From assembly GCF_900113485.1 (NCBI RefSeq), contig NZ_FOPM01000001.1:1-64000 (forward strand): 64,000 nt of DNA, in the 5' to 3' direction. Source of the DNA: Methylobacterium gossipiicola (GTDB lineage: Bacteria; Pseudomonadota; Alphaproteobacteria; Rhizobiales; Beijerinckiaceae). This document shows, piece by piece, positions 1 through 9,297 of this stretch; the stretch's first letter is position 1; each line of letters begins with the position of its first letter. The notes under the pieces are model-generated. The model did not search any database and had not been told where the DNA came from. It worked only from the letters and a program-made list of their open reading frames with translations. A program made the position numbers and the translations under genes.

Positions 1-45
1 CAGCGTCGTCTGATCGCGCTCAGCGCCGACAACAAACCGTCCCAT
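1..45 (-). mobile_element. 5' end of an IS1182-like transposase gene (partial)
   Basis: Only the first 15 codons are inside the window. They read MGRFVVGAERDQTTL on the minus strand, which resembles the conserved opening of IS1182-family transposases (M-x-RFV-x-G-x-DR-x-Q-x-x-L, from memory of the family). A GGAGG ribosome binding site lies about 7 bases upstream of the ATG. The gene runs off the left edge, so intactness cannot be judged. The family call rests on a short peptide and is moderately sure. Confidence 0.5.
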
Positions 46-56
46 GCCCGCCTCCG

Positions 57-94
57 GTCAACCCGGAGAAGAGTACCATCTTCGGGGGGTTGAC
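57..94. repeat. Imperfect hairpin at the presumed IS end
   Basis: Bases 57-72 and 79-94 pair as an imperfect inverted repeat. The outer 8 bp (GTCAACCC with GGGTTGAC) and the inner AAGA/TCTT match exactly, with 3 mismatches between. It lies just upstream of the transposase start, where terminal inverted repeats or protective hairpins of insertion sequences are found. The exact IS boundary and any target duplication cannot be defined because the other end is outside the window. Confidence 0.35.
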
Positions 95-663
95 ACAGAC
101 AGGGTCGAATGAGGAAGCTGCCGGCATAGGCGAGGACCGCGCAGACGAAACTGACGCAGGTCAGAGAGTTCCACCCGCGCGCGAGCCACGACAGGATTTG
201 GGCAGAGCCGGAGGATTGCGGGCCGACTGTGGTTTGCGGGGAGGGCTCAATCCCCGGAATGTTATCATGCATTCGTGATGGCCCCATGGCCCCCGGATCG
301 TACGGATGTTCCACCCCGCTCCGAGCCGGAGTCCGATTCATCTGTCCTCGCTATCATCCGTAGGGGGACGATACGGATCGTGGTGGTCCTCGAGCTGAAG
401 CATAGGGGACGACGTGGTGCGGAAGACCTCGATTGTCACCACGATGCGCGGTCCCCCACTCCTCACCGTACTACCGGCATCGCCGGCATGCCGATCAATG
501 GTCGAACCGACTTCCGGCGGCCTGATCGACATATTCTAACGATCCATGGGGGGGCGGCCTCGTCGAGGGCCTGGCAGGGAGCTCGCGCGACCCGTGTCCG
601 ACGAGCATCCGATCCAGAGGCTGCCAGGTGCAGACCTTCCCCTCATACAGTCCGCCCTTGAAA
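95..663. other. Gene-poor region between IS end and tetR
   Basis: No reading frame here has convincing protein features. One minus-strand frame at about 105-215 would encode a hydrophobic stretch and could be a remnant of a gene cut by the insertion sequence, but it has no clear start. The long overlapping frames elsewhere are rich in Arg and Pro, as expected for chance frames in GC-rich DNA. Confidence 0.4.
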
Positions 664-683
664 GATACCGTTAGGTCGGTATC
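664..683. promoter_or_regulatory. Perfect palindrome, likely TetR operator
   Basis: GATACCG, a 6-base spacer, then CGGTATC form a perfect 7-bp inverted repeat. It ends 41 bases before the ATG of the TetR-family regulator, which is the usual place for an autoregulatory operator. No second copy was seen in the 248-bp gap before the efflux genes, so one site may control the regulator and pump together. The assignment is inferred from symmetry and position. Confidence 0.65.
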
Positions 684-724
684 ATGACGGCGATCGGGCG
701 CCTCGGCGTCATCGGGCTACGAGC

Positions 725-1321
725 ATGGCGTCCGCATCCCATCGCAAGAAGCAACCTGAGCGCGTCCGACGCACCCTGCTCGATTGCGCCGCCAAGCTCG
801 CCCTGGAGCAGGGGCTCGCCGCGATGACGGTGCAGGGGGTCTGCCACGCCGCGGGCGTCACCAAGGGCGCGCTGTTCCACCATTTCGCGAGCAAGCAGGC
901 CCTGGTCGAGGGCGTCGTCTCCGACCTGATCGGCCAACTCGACGCCGAGATCGACGCGGCGATGGCGAGGGACCCAGAGCCGTACGGACGCTACACGCGG
1001 GCCTACGTCGACGTCACCCTGCACGACCCGATGATGACGGAGGGCGGGCAGTGGGCCGCCCTGCACATCTCGATCCTCGCGGAGCCGGCCTTGCGCCGGA
1101 TCGTTTCGGACTGGTTCGCGGAGCGACTGTCCCGCCATCACGGCACCGACGGCGGAGCCGAGCTCGAACTCGTCCGCCTCGCCGCCGATGGCGCCTGGCT
1201 CGCCTATCTCGTGCGCGACAGGCCGAGCGATCCCGTGCCCGCCCTCGACGCGCTCCGGGCGCGTCTCGTCGCCATGACACTGGCCGGACGACCGGGATCC
1301 GCTGGCGACGATCGGGCCTGA
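725..1321 (+). CDS. TetR/AcrR family transcriptional regulator
   Basis: A 198-residue protein with the typical TetR layout: an N-terminal three-helix DNA-binding domain (about residues 10-60) containing the helix-turn-helix stretch VCHAAGVTKGALFHHFASK, and a helical ligand-binding C-terminal half. It precedes and is co-oriented with an RND efflux pair, so it probably represses that pump and itself through the palindrome at 664-683. The inducing ligand cannot be read from sequence. The start is the first ATG; its ribosome binding site is weak. The C-terminal domain resembles those of AcrR-like regulators of multidrug pumps. Confidence 0.88.
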   Translation: MASASHRKKQPERVRRTLLDCAAKLALEQGLAAMTVQGVCHAAGVTKGALFHHFASKQALVEGVVSDLIGQLDAEIDAAMARDPEPYGRYTRAYVDVTLHDPMMTEGGQWAALHISILAEPALRRIVSDWFAERLSRHHGTDGGAELELVRLAADGAWLAYLVRDRPSDPVPALDALRARLVAMTLAGRPGSAGDDRA

Positions 1322-1569
1322 ACCATGGCGTATCCCTCAATGCCCGAACGCGAGGCGGCGGATGCCGCGATCGGGCCCCCGGCCCCCGTCGCCGCGACGC
1401 TCGGGCGGCCCGTCAGGCACGATCCGCGCGTCGCCGTGGCCGCGCACCGGCAGTCGCCCCCGCTCGGTGATCGAGAGCGGCCCGCGCGAAACCTTCTGGC
1501 CCGCGACGGCGCCGACGCGCGTCGCGGGTGCAAGGCCGTCTGACGGCCCGGCATCAACGGACGATCCCC

Positions 1570-2739
1570 ATGTCGACTTCCACTCTTCTCCGCCGGATGC
1601 CGAGCCTCCTCGCCGTCACGGGTCTCGCCATCCTGGGTCTGCAGGGCTGCAAGCCGTCGGCGGAGGGCCAATCCGCCGACGGACCCGGAACGGCGGCCTC
1701 TCCCCCCGAGGTCTCGACGGTCATGGCCGCGGCGGTCACGGTGCCGCGCACCCTCGACCTGCCGGGTCGCCTGAACCCGATTCGTGTCGCCGAGGTCCGA
1801 GCCCAGGTCTCCGGCATCATCCATGAGCGCACCTTCGAGGAAGGCAGCCTGGTGGCCAAGGGCGACGTCCTGTTCCGCATCGACCCCGCCATCTACCGGG
1901 CCGAGGTCGATGCCAAGGCCGCCGCCCTCGCGCGGGCCGAGGCAACCAAGGTCCAGGCGCAACGCCAGTCGGAGCGCACGGAGACCTTGCTGGAGCGCCA
2001 GGCGGCGAGCGCCGCCCAGCAGGACATCGCCGTGGCCGCCCTGCGCCAAGCGGAGGCCGACGTCGCCAGCGCCAGGGCGCAGCTCGCCCGCGCCCGGATC
2101 GACCTCGACTTCGCCACGGTGCGCGCGCCCATCGCCGGCCGCATCGGCCGGGCCCTGGTCACCGAAGGGGCGCTCGTCGGCCAGGGCGACGCGACCAAGC
2201 TCGCGCTGATCCAGCAGGTCGACCCGATCTTCGCCGACTTCAACGCCCCCACCGACAACCTCGGCCGGCTCGCCTCGGGCAAGGAGGAGACGGAGGTGCA
2301 TCTGGTCCTGCCGGACGGCTCGCTCCATCCCGACGCCGGGCGGCTGCTGTTCACGGATGTAAGCGTCGATCCGGGCACCGGGCAGGTCTCCTTGCGTGCC
2401 AGTTTCCCGAATCCGAAGGTCGCCCTGCTGCCGGGCACCTATGTCCGCGTCCGCGTCGCGCAGGGCACGCTGCCGGGCGCGGTCATCGTCCCGGCCCAGG
2501 CCATCCAGCGCTCGAGCGCCGGCGTCGCCCAGGTCTACGTCCTCGCCGAGGACAGGACCGTCGCGTTGCGCCCCGTCCGGGCGGGGGCGCTGACGGAGGC
2601 GGGTTGGATCGTCGAGGACGGGCTGAAGGCGGGTGAGACCGTCGTGGTCGAGGGCTTCCAGAGGCTTCAGCCCGGCATGGCGGTCAACCCGTCGCCCTGG
2701 CCCGCGCCCCGGACGACCTCCGCCTCCGCGAAGCCCTGA
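1570..2739 (+). CDS. RND efflux periplasmic adaptor (membrane fusion lipoprotein)
   Basis: A 389-residue AcrA/MexA-type adaptor. An N-terminal lipoprotein signal ends in the lipobox LQGC, with the acylated Cys near residue 27, so the mature protein is anchored in the inner membrane facing the periplasm. Then come the lipoyl/barrel-sandwich halves (VRAQVSGIIHERTFEEGSLV; later APIAGRIGRALVTEGALV) around an alpha-hairpin rich in Ala, Arg and Gln (about residues 105-175), and beta-barrel and membrane-proximal domains. The ATG at 1570 is preferred over an upstream start because it opens the signal peptide. The RND pump gene follows after 36 bp, in an operon. Confidence 0.93.
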   Translation: MSTSTLLRRMPSLLAVTGLAILGLQGCKPSAEGQSADGPGTAASPPEVSTVMAAAVTVPRTLDLPGRLNPIRVAEVRAQVSGIIHERTFEEGSLVAKGDVLFRIDPAIYRAEVDAKAAALARAEATKVQAQRQSERTETLLERQAASAAQQDIAVAALRQAEADVASARAQLARARIDLDFATVRAPIAGRIGRALVTEGALVGQGDATKLALIQQVDPIFADFNAPTDNLGRLASGKEETEVHLVLPDGSLHPDAGRLLFTDVSVDPGTGQVSLRASFPNPKVALLPGTYVRVRVAQGTLPGAVIVPAQAIQRSSAGVAQVYVLAEDRTVALRPVRAGALTEAGWIVEDGLKAGETVVVEGFQRLQPGMAVNPSPWPAPRTTSASAKP

Positions 2740-2775
2740 CCGACCACGGCACCGGACCGCCAGGATCGCCCGACC

Positions 2776-5700
2776 ATGACCCGCTTCTTCATCGACCGCC
2801 CGATCTTCGCCTGGGCGATCTCCATCTTCATCATGCTGGTGGGCGCCATCTCCATCGCCTTCCTGCCGGTCTCGCAATACCCGGACGTCGCCCCCGTCAC
2901 GATCCAGGTGACGGCGACCTATCCGGGTGCCCCGCCCGAGCGGCTTTACGACGGCGTCACCCGCATCATCGAGGAGGAGCTCAGCGGCATCCCGGGGTTG
3001 ATGTATTTCGAATCGACCAGCGACACCTCCGGCATGGCCCAGATCATGGCCTCGTTCGCGCCGGGCTCGGACCCGTCGAAGGCGACGGTGGCGGTGCAGA
3101 ACCGGATCAAGCGCATCGAGGCGCGTCTGCCTCGCGCCGTGACCCAGCAGGGCGTCACCGTCGAGGAGGCGAGCACGAGCTTCCTCCAGTTCGTCACCGT
3201 CTCGTCCAAGGACGGCTCCCTGAGCGAGACCGACCTCGGCGACCTCGCCGCCCGCCGACTGCTGGGCGAACTGCGGCGCGTGCCGGGGGTGGGCCGCGCC
3301 ACCCTGTTCTCCTCCGAGAAGGCGCTGCGCATCTGGATCGATCCGGTCAAGCTCGTCGGCCTCGGCCTGACGCCGGGCGACGTCACGGCGGCGATCGGCG
3401 CGCAGAACGCCCAGGTGGCCTCCGGCATCGTCGGCGCGCAGCCGGCGACGTCAGACCAACGCATCGCCGCCAACGTGCTGGTGAAGGGGCAACTCACCAC
3501 GGTGGCCGAGTTTGGCGAGATCGTCCTGCGGGCCAACCCCGACGGGTCGTTGGTGCGCCTGCGCGACGTCGCCGAGGTCGAGCTCGGCGGCCAGTCCTAC
3601 ACGACGCAGACCCGCCTCGACGGCCGCCCCGCCGCCGGCATCGGCATCCAGCTCGCCCCCGGTGCCAATGCCCTCGCGGCCGCCAGCGGCGTCAAGGCGA
3701 AGCTCGCCCAGCTCCAGCGGACGCTGCCGGCCAATGTCCGCATGACGGTGCCCTACGACACCACGCCCTTCGTCGAGGTGTCGATCAAGAAGGTGCTGAT
3801 GACCCTCGCCGAGGCGATGGCGCTCGTCTTTGCGGTGATGTTCCTGTTCCTGCAGAACGTCCGCTACACCCTGATCCCAACCATCGTGGTGCCGGTGGCG
3901 CTGCTCGGCACCTGCGGCGCCCTGTTGCTCGCCGGCTTCTCGATCAACGTGCTCACCATGTTCGGCATGGTGCTGGCCATCGGCATCCTCGTCGACGACG
4001 CCATCGTGGTGGTCGAAAATGTCGAACGCATCATGGGCGAGGAAGGTCTTCCCCCGAGGGAGGCGACCGCCAAGGCCATGGGCCAGATCACCGGCGCCAT
4101 CGTCGGCATCACCGCGGTGCTGGTCGCGGTGTTCGTGCCGCTCGCCTTCTTTCCGGGCTCGGTCGGGGTGATCTACCGCCAGTTCGCGGTCAGCATGGCG
4201 ACCTCCATCGCCTTCTCGGCCTTCCTGGCCCTGTCGCTGACACCGGCCCTCTGCGCCACCCTGCTCAAGCCCGTCGAGGCCGGGCATGGCCACGCGAAAG
4301 GTGGATTCTTCGGCGGGTTCAACCGTCGCTTCCGCGCCGGCACGCTCGCCTATCGGTCCGGCGTCGCCGGGTTGCTGCGCCGGCCGTTGCGGGCGCTCCT
4401 CGTCTACGCCCTGCTCGTCGCCGCCCTCGGCTGGGGCTATGGGCGCATGCCGTCGAGCTTCCTGCCGATCGAGGACCAAGGCTACGTCATCGTCGACGTG
4501 CAGACCCCGCCGGAATCGGCCACCGGCCGCACGCTCGACGTCGCCAAGCGGATCGAGGCGCATTTCGCGAGCGAGCCCGGGATCGACAGCCAGACCCTGC
4601 TGCTCGGCTTCGGCTTCTCCGGCCAGGGCCAGAACGCGGCCATTAACTTCGTCGGGCTGAAACCCTGGGGTGAGCGCGGGCCGAACGACGGGGCCGACGC
4701 CATCACCGCCCGCGCCAACGCCGCGCTCGGCGGCTTAGCCGACGCCCTCGCCATGTCGCTGGCCCCACCGGCCATCGACTCGCTGGGCAATTCCAGCGGC
4801 TTCGCCTTCCGCCTCCAGGACAAGGGACAGCAGGGCCATGCGGCGCTGGCGGCGGCGCGCGACCAGTTGCTCAAGGCGGCGAGCCAGAGCCCGATCCTAC
4901 AGGGCGTCTATGTCGAGGGGTTGCCGACGGCGCCGCAGATCGAGCTCGTCCTCGACCGGCAGAAGGCGAACGCTCTCGGCGTCACCTTCGCCGACATCAA
5001 CGACGCCCTCTCGACCAGCCTCGGCTCGGCCTACGTCAACGACTTCCCGAATCAGGCGCGGATGCAGCGGGTCATCGTCCAGGCCGAGGCCTCCCGCCGG
5101 ATGAAGGCGGAAGATCTGCTCGATCTCAACGTCCGCAACGCCAGCAACCAGATGGTGCCGCTCCAATCCTTCGCGCGGGTGCAATGGACGATGGGCCCGG
5201 CGCAGGTCGTCGGCTTCAACGGCTATCCGAGCATCAAGATCTCGGGGACCGCCGCGCCGGGTTACGCCAGCGGCGACGCCATGGCGGAGATGGAACGGCT
5301 GGCCGGGCAATTGCCGCCGGGCTTCGACTTCGCCTGGACCGGGCAATCGCTGCAGGAGAAGCTGTCGGGCTCCCAGGCCGTCTACCTCCTCGCCCTGGCG
5401 CTGTTCTGCGTCTTCCTGTGCCTCGCGGCGCTCTACGAGAGCTGGTCGATCCCCCTCGCCGTGATGCTCGTCGTGCCGACCGGCGTGGTCGGTGCGGTCT
5501 TCGCCATGCTGCTGCGGGACATGCCCAACGACGTCTACTTCAAGGTCGGGCTGATCACCGTGATCGGCCTGACGGCGAAGAACGCCATCCTGATCATCGA
5601 GGTGGCCAAGGATCGCGTCGGGCGGGGCCGGTCCCCGCACGCGGCGGCGCTGGAGGCCTGCGAGCTGCGCTTCCGACCCATCGTCATGACCTCGTTCGCC

Positions 5701-5928
5701 TTCATCCTGGGCGTGGTGCCGCTCGCCGTTGCGACGGGGGCCAGCATGAACAGCCAGCGGGCCATCGGCACCGGCGTGCTCGGCGGGATGATCACCGCGA
5801 CGGTGCTCGCCGTTTTCGTCACGCCGCTCTTCTACGTGCTGATCGCGCGCGCCTTCCGGTCACCCCCCGGAACGGTCGATTTCGAGGAGCCGGCCCCATC
5901 CGTCGGGCAGGGCCTCCCCGCGCCGTGA
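2776..5928 (+). CDS. RND multidrug efflux pump, AcrB/HAE1 type
   Basis: A 1050-residue inner-membrane proton/drug antiporter, full length for the family (AcrB is 1049). It has twelve predicted membrane segments and two large periplasmic loops. The proton-relay residues are present: D407 and D408 in the fourth membrane helix (ILVDDAIVVVEN) and K935 in GLTAKNAILI. The N-terminus MTRFFIDRPIFAWAI is typical of HAE1 pumps. It works with the adaptor just upstream. No outer-membrane channel gene follows, so the pump probably borrows a TolC/OprM-type channel encoded elsewhere. Substrates are unknown. It is convergent with the glycosyltransferase gene at 6061, with no clear terminator between. Confidence 0.96.
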   Translation: MTRFFIDRPIFAWAISIFIMLVGAISIAFLPVSQYPDVAPVTIQVTATYPGAPPERLYDGVTRIIEEELSGIPGLMYFESTSDTSGMAQIMASFAPGSDPSKATVAVQNRIKRIEARLPRAVTQQGVTVEEASTSFLQFVTVSSKDGSLSETDLGDLAARRLLGELRRVPGVGRATLFSSEKALRIWIDPVKLVGLGLTPGDVTAAIGAQNAQVASGIVGAQPATSDQRIAANVLVKGQLTTVAEFGEIVLRANPDGSLVRLRDVAEVELGGQSYTTQTRLDGRPAAGIGIQLAPGANALAAASGVKAKLAQLQRTLPANVRMTVPYDTTPFVEVSIKKVLMTLAEAMALVFAVMFLFLQNVRYTLIPTIVVPVALLGTCGALLLAGFSINVLTMFGMVLAIGILVDDAIVVVENVERIMGEEGLPPREATAKAMGQITGAIVGITAVLVAVFVPLAFFPGSVGVIYRQFAVSMATSIAFSAFLALSLTPALCATLLKPVEAGHGHAKGGFFGGFNRRFRAGTLAYRSGVAGLLRRPLRALLVYALLVAALGWGYGRMPSSFLPIEDQGYVIVDVQTPPESATGRTLDVAKRIEAHFASEPGIDSQTLLLGFGFSGQGQNAAINFVGLKPWGERGPNDGADAITARANAALGGLADALAMSLAPPAIDSLGNSSGFAFRLQDKGQQGHAALAAARDQLLKAASQSPILQGVYVEGLPTAPQIELVLDRQKANALGVTFADINDALSTSLGSAYVNDFPNQARMQRVIVQAEASRRMKAEDLLDLNVRNASNQMVPLQSFARVQWTMGPAQVVGFNGYPSIKISGTAAPGYASGDAMAEMERLAGQLPPGFDFAWTGQSLQEKLSGSQAVYLLALALFCVFLCLAALYESWSIPLAVMLVVPTGVVGAVFAMLLRDMPNDVYFKVGLITVIGLTAKNAILIIEVAKDRVGRGRSPHAAALEACELRFRPIVMTSFAFILGVVPLAVATGASMNSQRAIGTGVLGGMITATVLAVFVTPLFYVLIARAFRSPPGTVDFEEPAPSVGQGLPAP

Positions 5929-6060
5929 GGAGGATCGCTCTCTTCGAGCCTCACGCCCGGCAAAGCCCTCGAAGCATGACTGCCCGGGCGCCGCCATCGC
6001 CGTGGGCCTGCCCTCCCGTCTTCCCCGAAGGACCGATTGTCGGGACCGGCCTCCCGGGGA

Positions 6061-8034
6061 TCACGCGGCCCGAAAACAGCGGTGAATCAGGCCGGACAGG
6101 GCGGTGCGCAAGTTCGCGGTGCGGGCGATCGGATCGATCTCGGAGGTGAACAGGCGAAGGATGAGGCCGTGGCGCTGGACGCGGTCCGGCTCCAGGCCGA
6201 CGGCATGGACGCCGTCCTCCGATGCGGTGAATCGGGCCGAGATCCAGCCCGCCGGTTCGATGTGGACCCGCAGGGGATCGCCGGGGGCGATGGCCGAGGG
6301 CGCGGCCGTGATGCGCAGACGTGCCGTCGCCATGCCCAGGCTCGCCAGCACGCCGTCGTAGGTCGCGCCTCCGATCCGGATGCGAACCGGCTCCTCGAGC
6401 GCGAACTCTTCGGAACCGCGCGGACGCTCGAAGCAGACGAGGAATGCCACGAAGGTGAACACCATCGCGACGCCCGCCCAGATCAGGTTGAAGTAGTCGA
6501 GGGGCGAGATTTCCGTCGCGCCGTAGGGCGAAACGAACGACCAGAGGATCGAGGCCGCCGAGAGGAGGCTGATGGCACCGAAGCCCGCGGCCATCCGCCA
6601 GCGCACCGTCGAGACCGAACGGTCGCCCCCCTTGTCGGTGACCTTGAATGGCCGTCCGAACGGCCGGATCGCCGCCGAAATCAGGGTGAAGGTGATGGCG
6701 AGGGCCGTCATGATGTGGGTCACCTCCATGAACAACGGCAGCGTGCGCCGTCCGGAGACCCAGCCGCTATAGACCCAGAGCGCCAGCAAGGCCGGCAGAC
6801 CGTAGCGCAGGAACGACAGGTAGTCGGCGTAGAAGGCCGGCATGTCGAAGAACCAGTAGATCGACGGAGCCACCAGCATCAGCACGATGAACGGCTTGCA
6901 CAGCCAGTTCAGGACGCCGTGCAGGTAATGCAGCCGTTCCATCAGCCCGTAATCCGGGCCTCGGAAGGGACCCTGCTTCAGCAGCGCCACCTGGATCGTG
7001 CCGAGGCACCAGCGCGTGCGCTGGGTGATGTATTCCGGCAGTCCCTCGGCCGAGAGGCCGGCGCTCAGGCGCTCGTTGAGCCAGTGCGTCCGGTAGCCAT
7101 GGCGCATCAGCGAATAGGTGAGGTTGATGTCTTCGCAGATCGCGTCGTGCGGGAAGCCGCCCATGGCGTTCACCCGGTCGCGGCGCACGAGGAACGAGGT
7201 GCCGACGCAGAAGGCACAGCCCCACGCATCCTTGGCCGGCTGGAACACGTCGAAGAAGATGCGCTGGTCGTCGACCCAGGCGTCGGCGGCCATCAGGTTG
7301 TGCTGGATCGGGTCGGCGTTGAAGAAGAATTGCGGCGTCTGCACCACGGCGCAGCGCGGATCGTGGAACAGCCCGACGGCGCGCTTGAGGATGTTCGGCG
7401 CCACGGCGAAATCGGCGTCGAGCACGAGGATGATCGGCGCGTTCGTCCGCGCCGCCGTCAGCCGCAGGGCGTTGTTCAGGTTGCCCGCCTTGGCGCCCTT
7501 GTTGTCCGGCCGCGTGAGATAGTTCGCCCCGACCTCCGCGCAGAACGCCTTGAGCCAGTCGCGGCGGGTGTCGTCGCACACCCAGACGGTCGCGTTGGGA
7601 TAATCGACGGCGAGCGCCGGGATGATCGACTTCTCCACCACGTCCAGCGGTTCGTTGTAGGTGCAGATGAAGATGTCGACCGCCGGCCACGCGCCGGAAG
7701 CCGCGAGCTTGGCCTGTTCGCGATCCGCCTCGGCCGAACGATTCTTGAACCGGAACAGGATGACGATCGACATCAGAGTGTAGACGATCGCCACCATCTC
7801 GAAGGCGAAGAAGAGGTACGGCCACAGCTTGTCGATGCCGGGCTCGATCCGCGGCAGGGTGTCGTGCCAGCGCCAGAGGGCGTAGCAGACGATGAACGTC
7901 GCCGTCACCGCGCCGAACAGGATACGGGCCGCCGCGCTCGTCCGGTTGAGCAGGCCGCCCATCACCAGCAGGCCGAGGAGGATGCCGAGATCCAAGGTGA
8001 GGACCGCGGCGACGTCGGTGGGGGCTTCGAACAT
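6061..8034 (-). CDS. Processive family 2 glycosyltransferase, BcsA-like, with PilZ-like tail
   Basis: A 657-residue inner-membrane polysaccharide synthase. Two or more N-terminal membrane helices lead into a cytoplasmic GT-A domain with the processive signature: CDDTRRDW (near residue 151), DADFA (near 205), CEDINLT (near 300) and QRTRW (near 340). Further membrane helices follow. The C-terminal region (about 545-650) begins FERPRGSEEF and looks like a PilZ c-di-GMP-binding domain, but the classical RxxxR and DxSxxG motifs are not obvious, so c-di-GMP control is uncertain. It begins 3 bp after the upstream gene, in a three-gene operon. No BcsB, BcsC or BcsZ is adjacent, so the product need not be cellulose. 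Confidence 0.85.
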   Translation of the reverse strand: MFEAPTDVAAVLTLDLGILLGLLVMGGLLNRTSAAARILFGAVTATFIVCYALWRWHDTLPRIEPGIDKLWPYLFFAFEMVAIVYTLMSIVILFRFKNRSAEADREQAKLAASGAWPAVDIFICTYNEPLDVVEKSIIPALAVDYPNATVWVCDDTRRDWLKAFCAEVGANYLTRPDNKGAKAGNLNNALRLTAARTNAPIILVLDADFAVAPNILKRAVGLFHDPRCAVVQTPQFFFNADPIQHNLMAADAWVDDQRIFFDVFQPAKDAWGCAFCVGTSFLVRRDRVNAMGGFPHDAICEDINLTYSLMRHGYRTHWLNERLSAGLSAEGLPEYITQRTRWCLGTIQVALLKQGPFRGPDYGLMERLHYLHGVLNWLCKPFIVLMLVAPSIYWFFDMPAFYADYLSFLRYGLPALLALWVYSGWVSGRRTLPLFMEVTHIMTALAITFTLISAAIRPFGRPFKVTDKGGDRSVSTVRWRMAAGFGAISLLSAASILWSFVSPYGATEISPLDYFNLIWAGVAMVFTFVAFLVCFERPRGSEEFALEEPVRIRIGGATYDGVLASLGMATARLRITAAPSAIAPGDPLRVHIEPAGWISARFTASEDGVHAVGLEPDRVQRHGLILRLFTSEIDPIARTANLRTALSGLIHRCFRAA

Positions 8035-8037
8035 CGT

Positions 8038-9297
8038 CTAATCCACGCTCCGGCCGGTGAAAGGATTCCAGCCCGTCGCCGCGAGGGCCGCCCAGGCGGT
8101 GGCGCCGAGATGGGGCCGTCTGAAGTAGAAGAAATCCGGCCCCTTGCTCCCCGGCCCGATGGCGATGCCGGTGGTGAGGCGCGGCACGTCCGTCGCGTAG
8201 AGATATCCGGACGGCGAGACCTGCCCGGCGAGGCCGTCGAGGAGCCGCGCGGCGTCCGGCCCCCGGCCGAGGGCGCGCAGCGTCAGGGCGGCCTGTGCCG
8301 TGCCCTCGCTCCAGGTCCCGTCCCGATCGCCGTCGAAATCGAAGCCGCCGGGCACGGCCATGTGGGCCTCGGCGTAGGCCATCGCCCGGCGCCAGGCTGG
8401 CGGTGCGTTCGCCACGCCGACGAGGGGCCAGAGTTGCGTGTCCAAAGCCACATGGTCCGTCGCCCGAGGGCCGCCGTCGGGCTTGGTGCCGAGGCGGAAC
8501 AGCCCGGGATCGGACACGAACATGGCATCCAGGAAACCCCGCGCCGTGGCGGCCACGGCAGAATCCTCGGGGCGCCCATCGAGGCGATGCAGCCAAGCGG
8601 CGACGGCGTGAACGTCGAGATTGTGCTCCGTGGATTTCCAGGCGAGTGCCGTCTGCCCTGGGTCGAACCCATCGACCCCGCCGGAGAATCCATCGGGCGC
8701 GCGCCGGTCACGGGCATGCGCGCCGATCCAGTCCAGCATGCGCCGTGCGCCCGCGCGATATCCGGCCTCGGGGGCCATCCCGTCGAGGGTGAGGAGCGCG
8801 AGGGCCGCCCAGGCCACGTTCCCGGTGGCGCTCCCGTCCTGATAGGCGTCCTCGGCCCACCGGTTGTGCTCGGCGTCCCACCAACCGGGCAACAGGGCCG
8901 GGCCGTCGCCGACGGGGCCGGCGCGGTAGGCGTTGCGCACCCGCCCGTCCGAGAAGGTGCGGTCGTGCGCCAGGGCGTGCAGGAGCGCGTCGCCGATCCG
9001 CCGGGCGTGCGCGAGGTCCCCGCAGGCGACGAGGGCGATGGCGGCGAGGGCGTTGTCGTAGGTGAAGGCCGATTGGCGCAGGGGTGGCGGGAGTTCCGCC
9101 TCGTCCTCGCCCGGCCGGTAGCTCGCGACCAAGACCGCACCGGGACCCGCCGCATCGACGCCCGCGCGGAGCGCCGTGCAGTAAGGCGCGGGCCCTCGCG
9201 GACCGTCCGCCGCGGCGATTGCCTGCGTTACACCGGCCGTGCTGGCCATGATCGCCGGTCCCACGGCGGTAAGCGCCAGGGCGATCCGCCGGATCAC
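8038..9297 (-). CDS. Exported six-hairpin (alpha/alpha-toroid) glycosidase-like protein
   Basis: A 419-residue protein with an N-terminal signal peptide (about 30 residues) and a repeated helical pattern (FTYDNALAAIALVACGD, NVAWAALALLTLDG, TQLWPLVGVANAPP, GTWSEGTAQAALTLRALG) typical of alpha/alpha-barrel glycosidases and related lyases. The GTG start at 9297 overlaps the TGA of the upstream HlyD gene by 4 bp; longer versions of the frame only cover that gene. Between an adaptor and a polysaccharide synthase it probably trims or edits the nascent polymer in the periplasm, like BcsZ or AlgL. Catalytic residues cannot be assigned with confidence. Confidence 0.65.
   Translation of the reverse strand: MIRRIALALTAVGPAIMASTAGVTQAIAAADGPRGPAPYCTALRAGVDAAGPGAVLVASYRPGEDEAELPPPLRQSAFTYDNALAAIALVACGDLAHARRIGDALLHALAHDRTFSDGRVRNAYRAGPVGDGPALLPGWWDAEHNRWAEDAYQDGSATGNVAWAALALLTLDGMAPEAGYRAGARRMLDWIGAHARDRRAPDGFSGGVDGFDPGQTALAWKSTEHNLDVHAVAAWLHRLDGRPEDSAVAATARGFLDAMFVSDPGLFRLGTKPDGGPRATDHVALDTQLWPLVGVANAPPAWRRAMAYAEAHMAVPGGFDFDGDRDGTWSEGTAQAALTLRALGRGPDAARLLDGLAGQVSPSGYLYATDVPRLTTGIAIGPGSKGPDFFYFRRPHLGATAWAALAATGWNPFTGRSVD

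Noticed and set aside
275-661. Plus-strand frame of 128 codons upstream of tetR
   Set aside because: Its composition (Arg/Pro/Thr/His) is that of a chance frame, and no ribosome binding site or domain was seen.
1204-2877. Minus-strand frame of 557 codons
   Set aside because: It overlaps the RND adaptor and has a low-complexity shadow composition.
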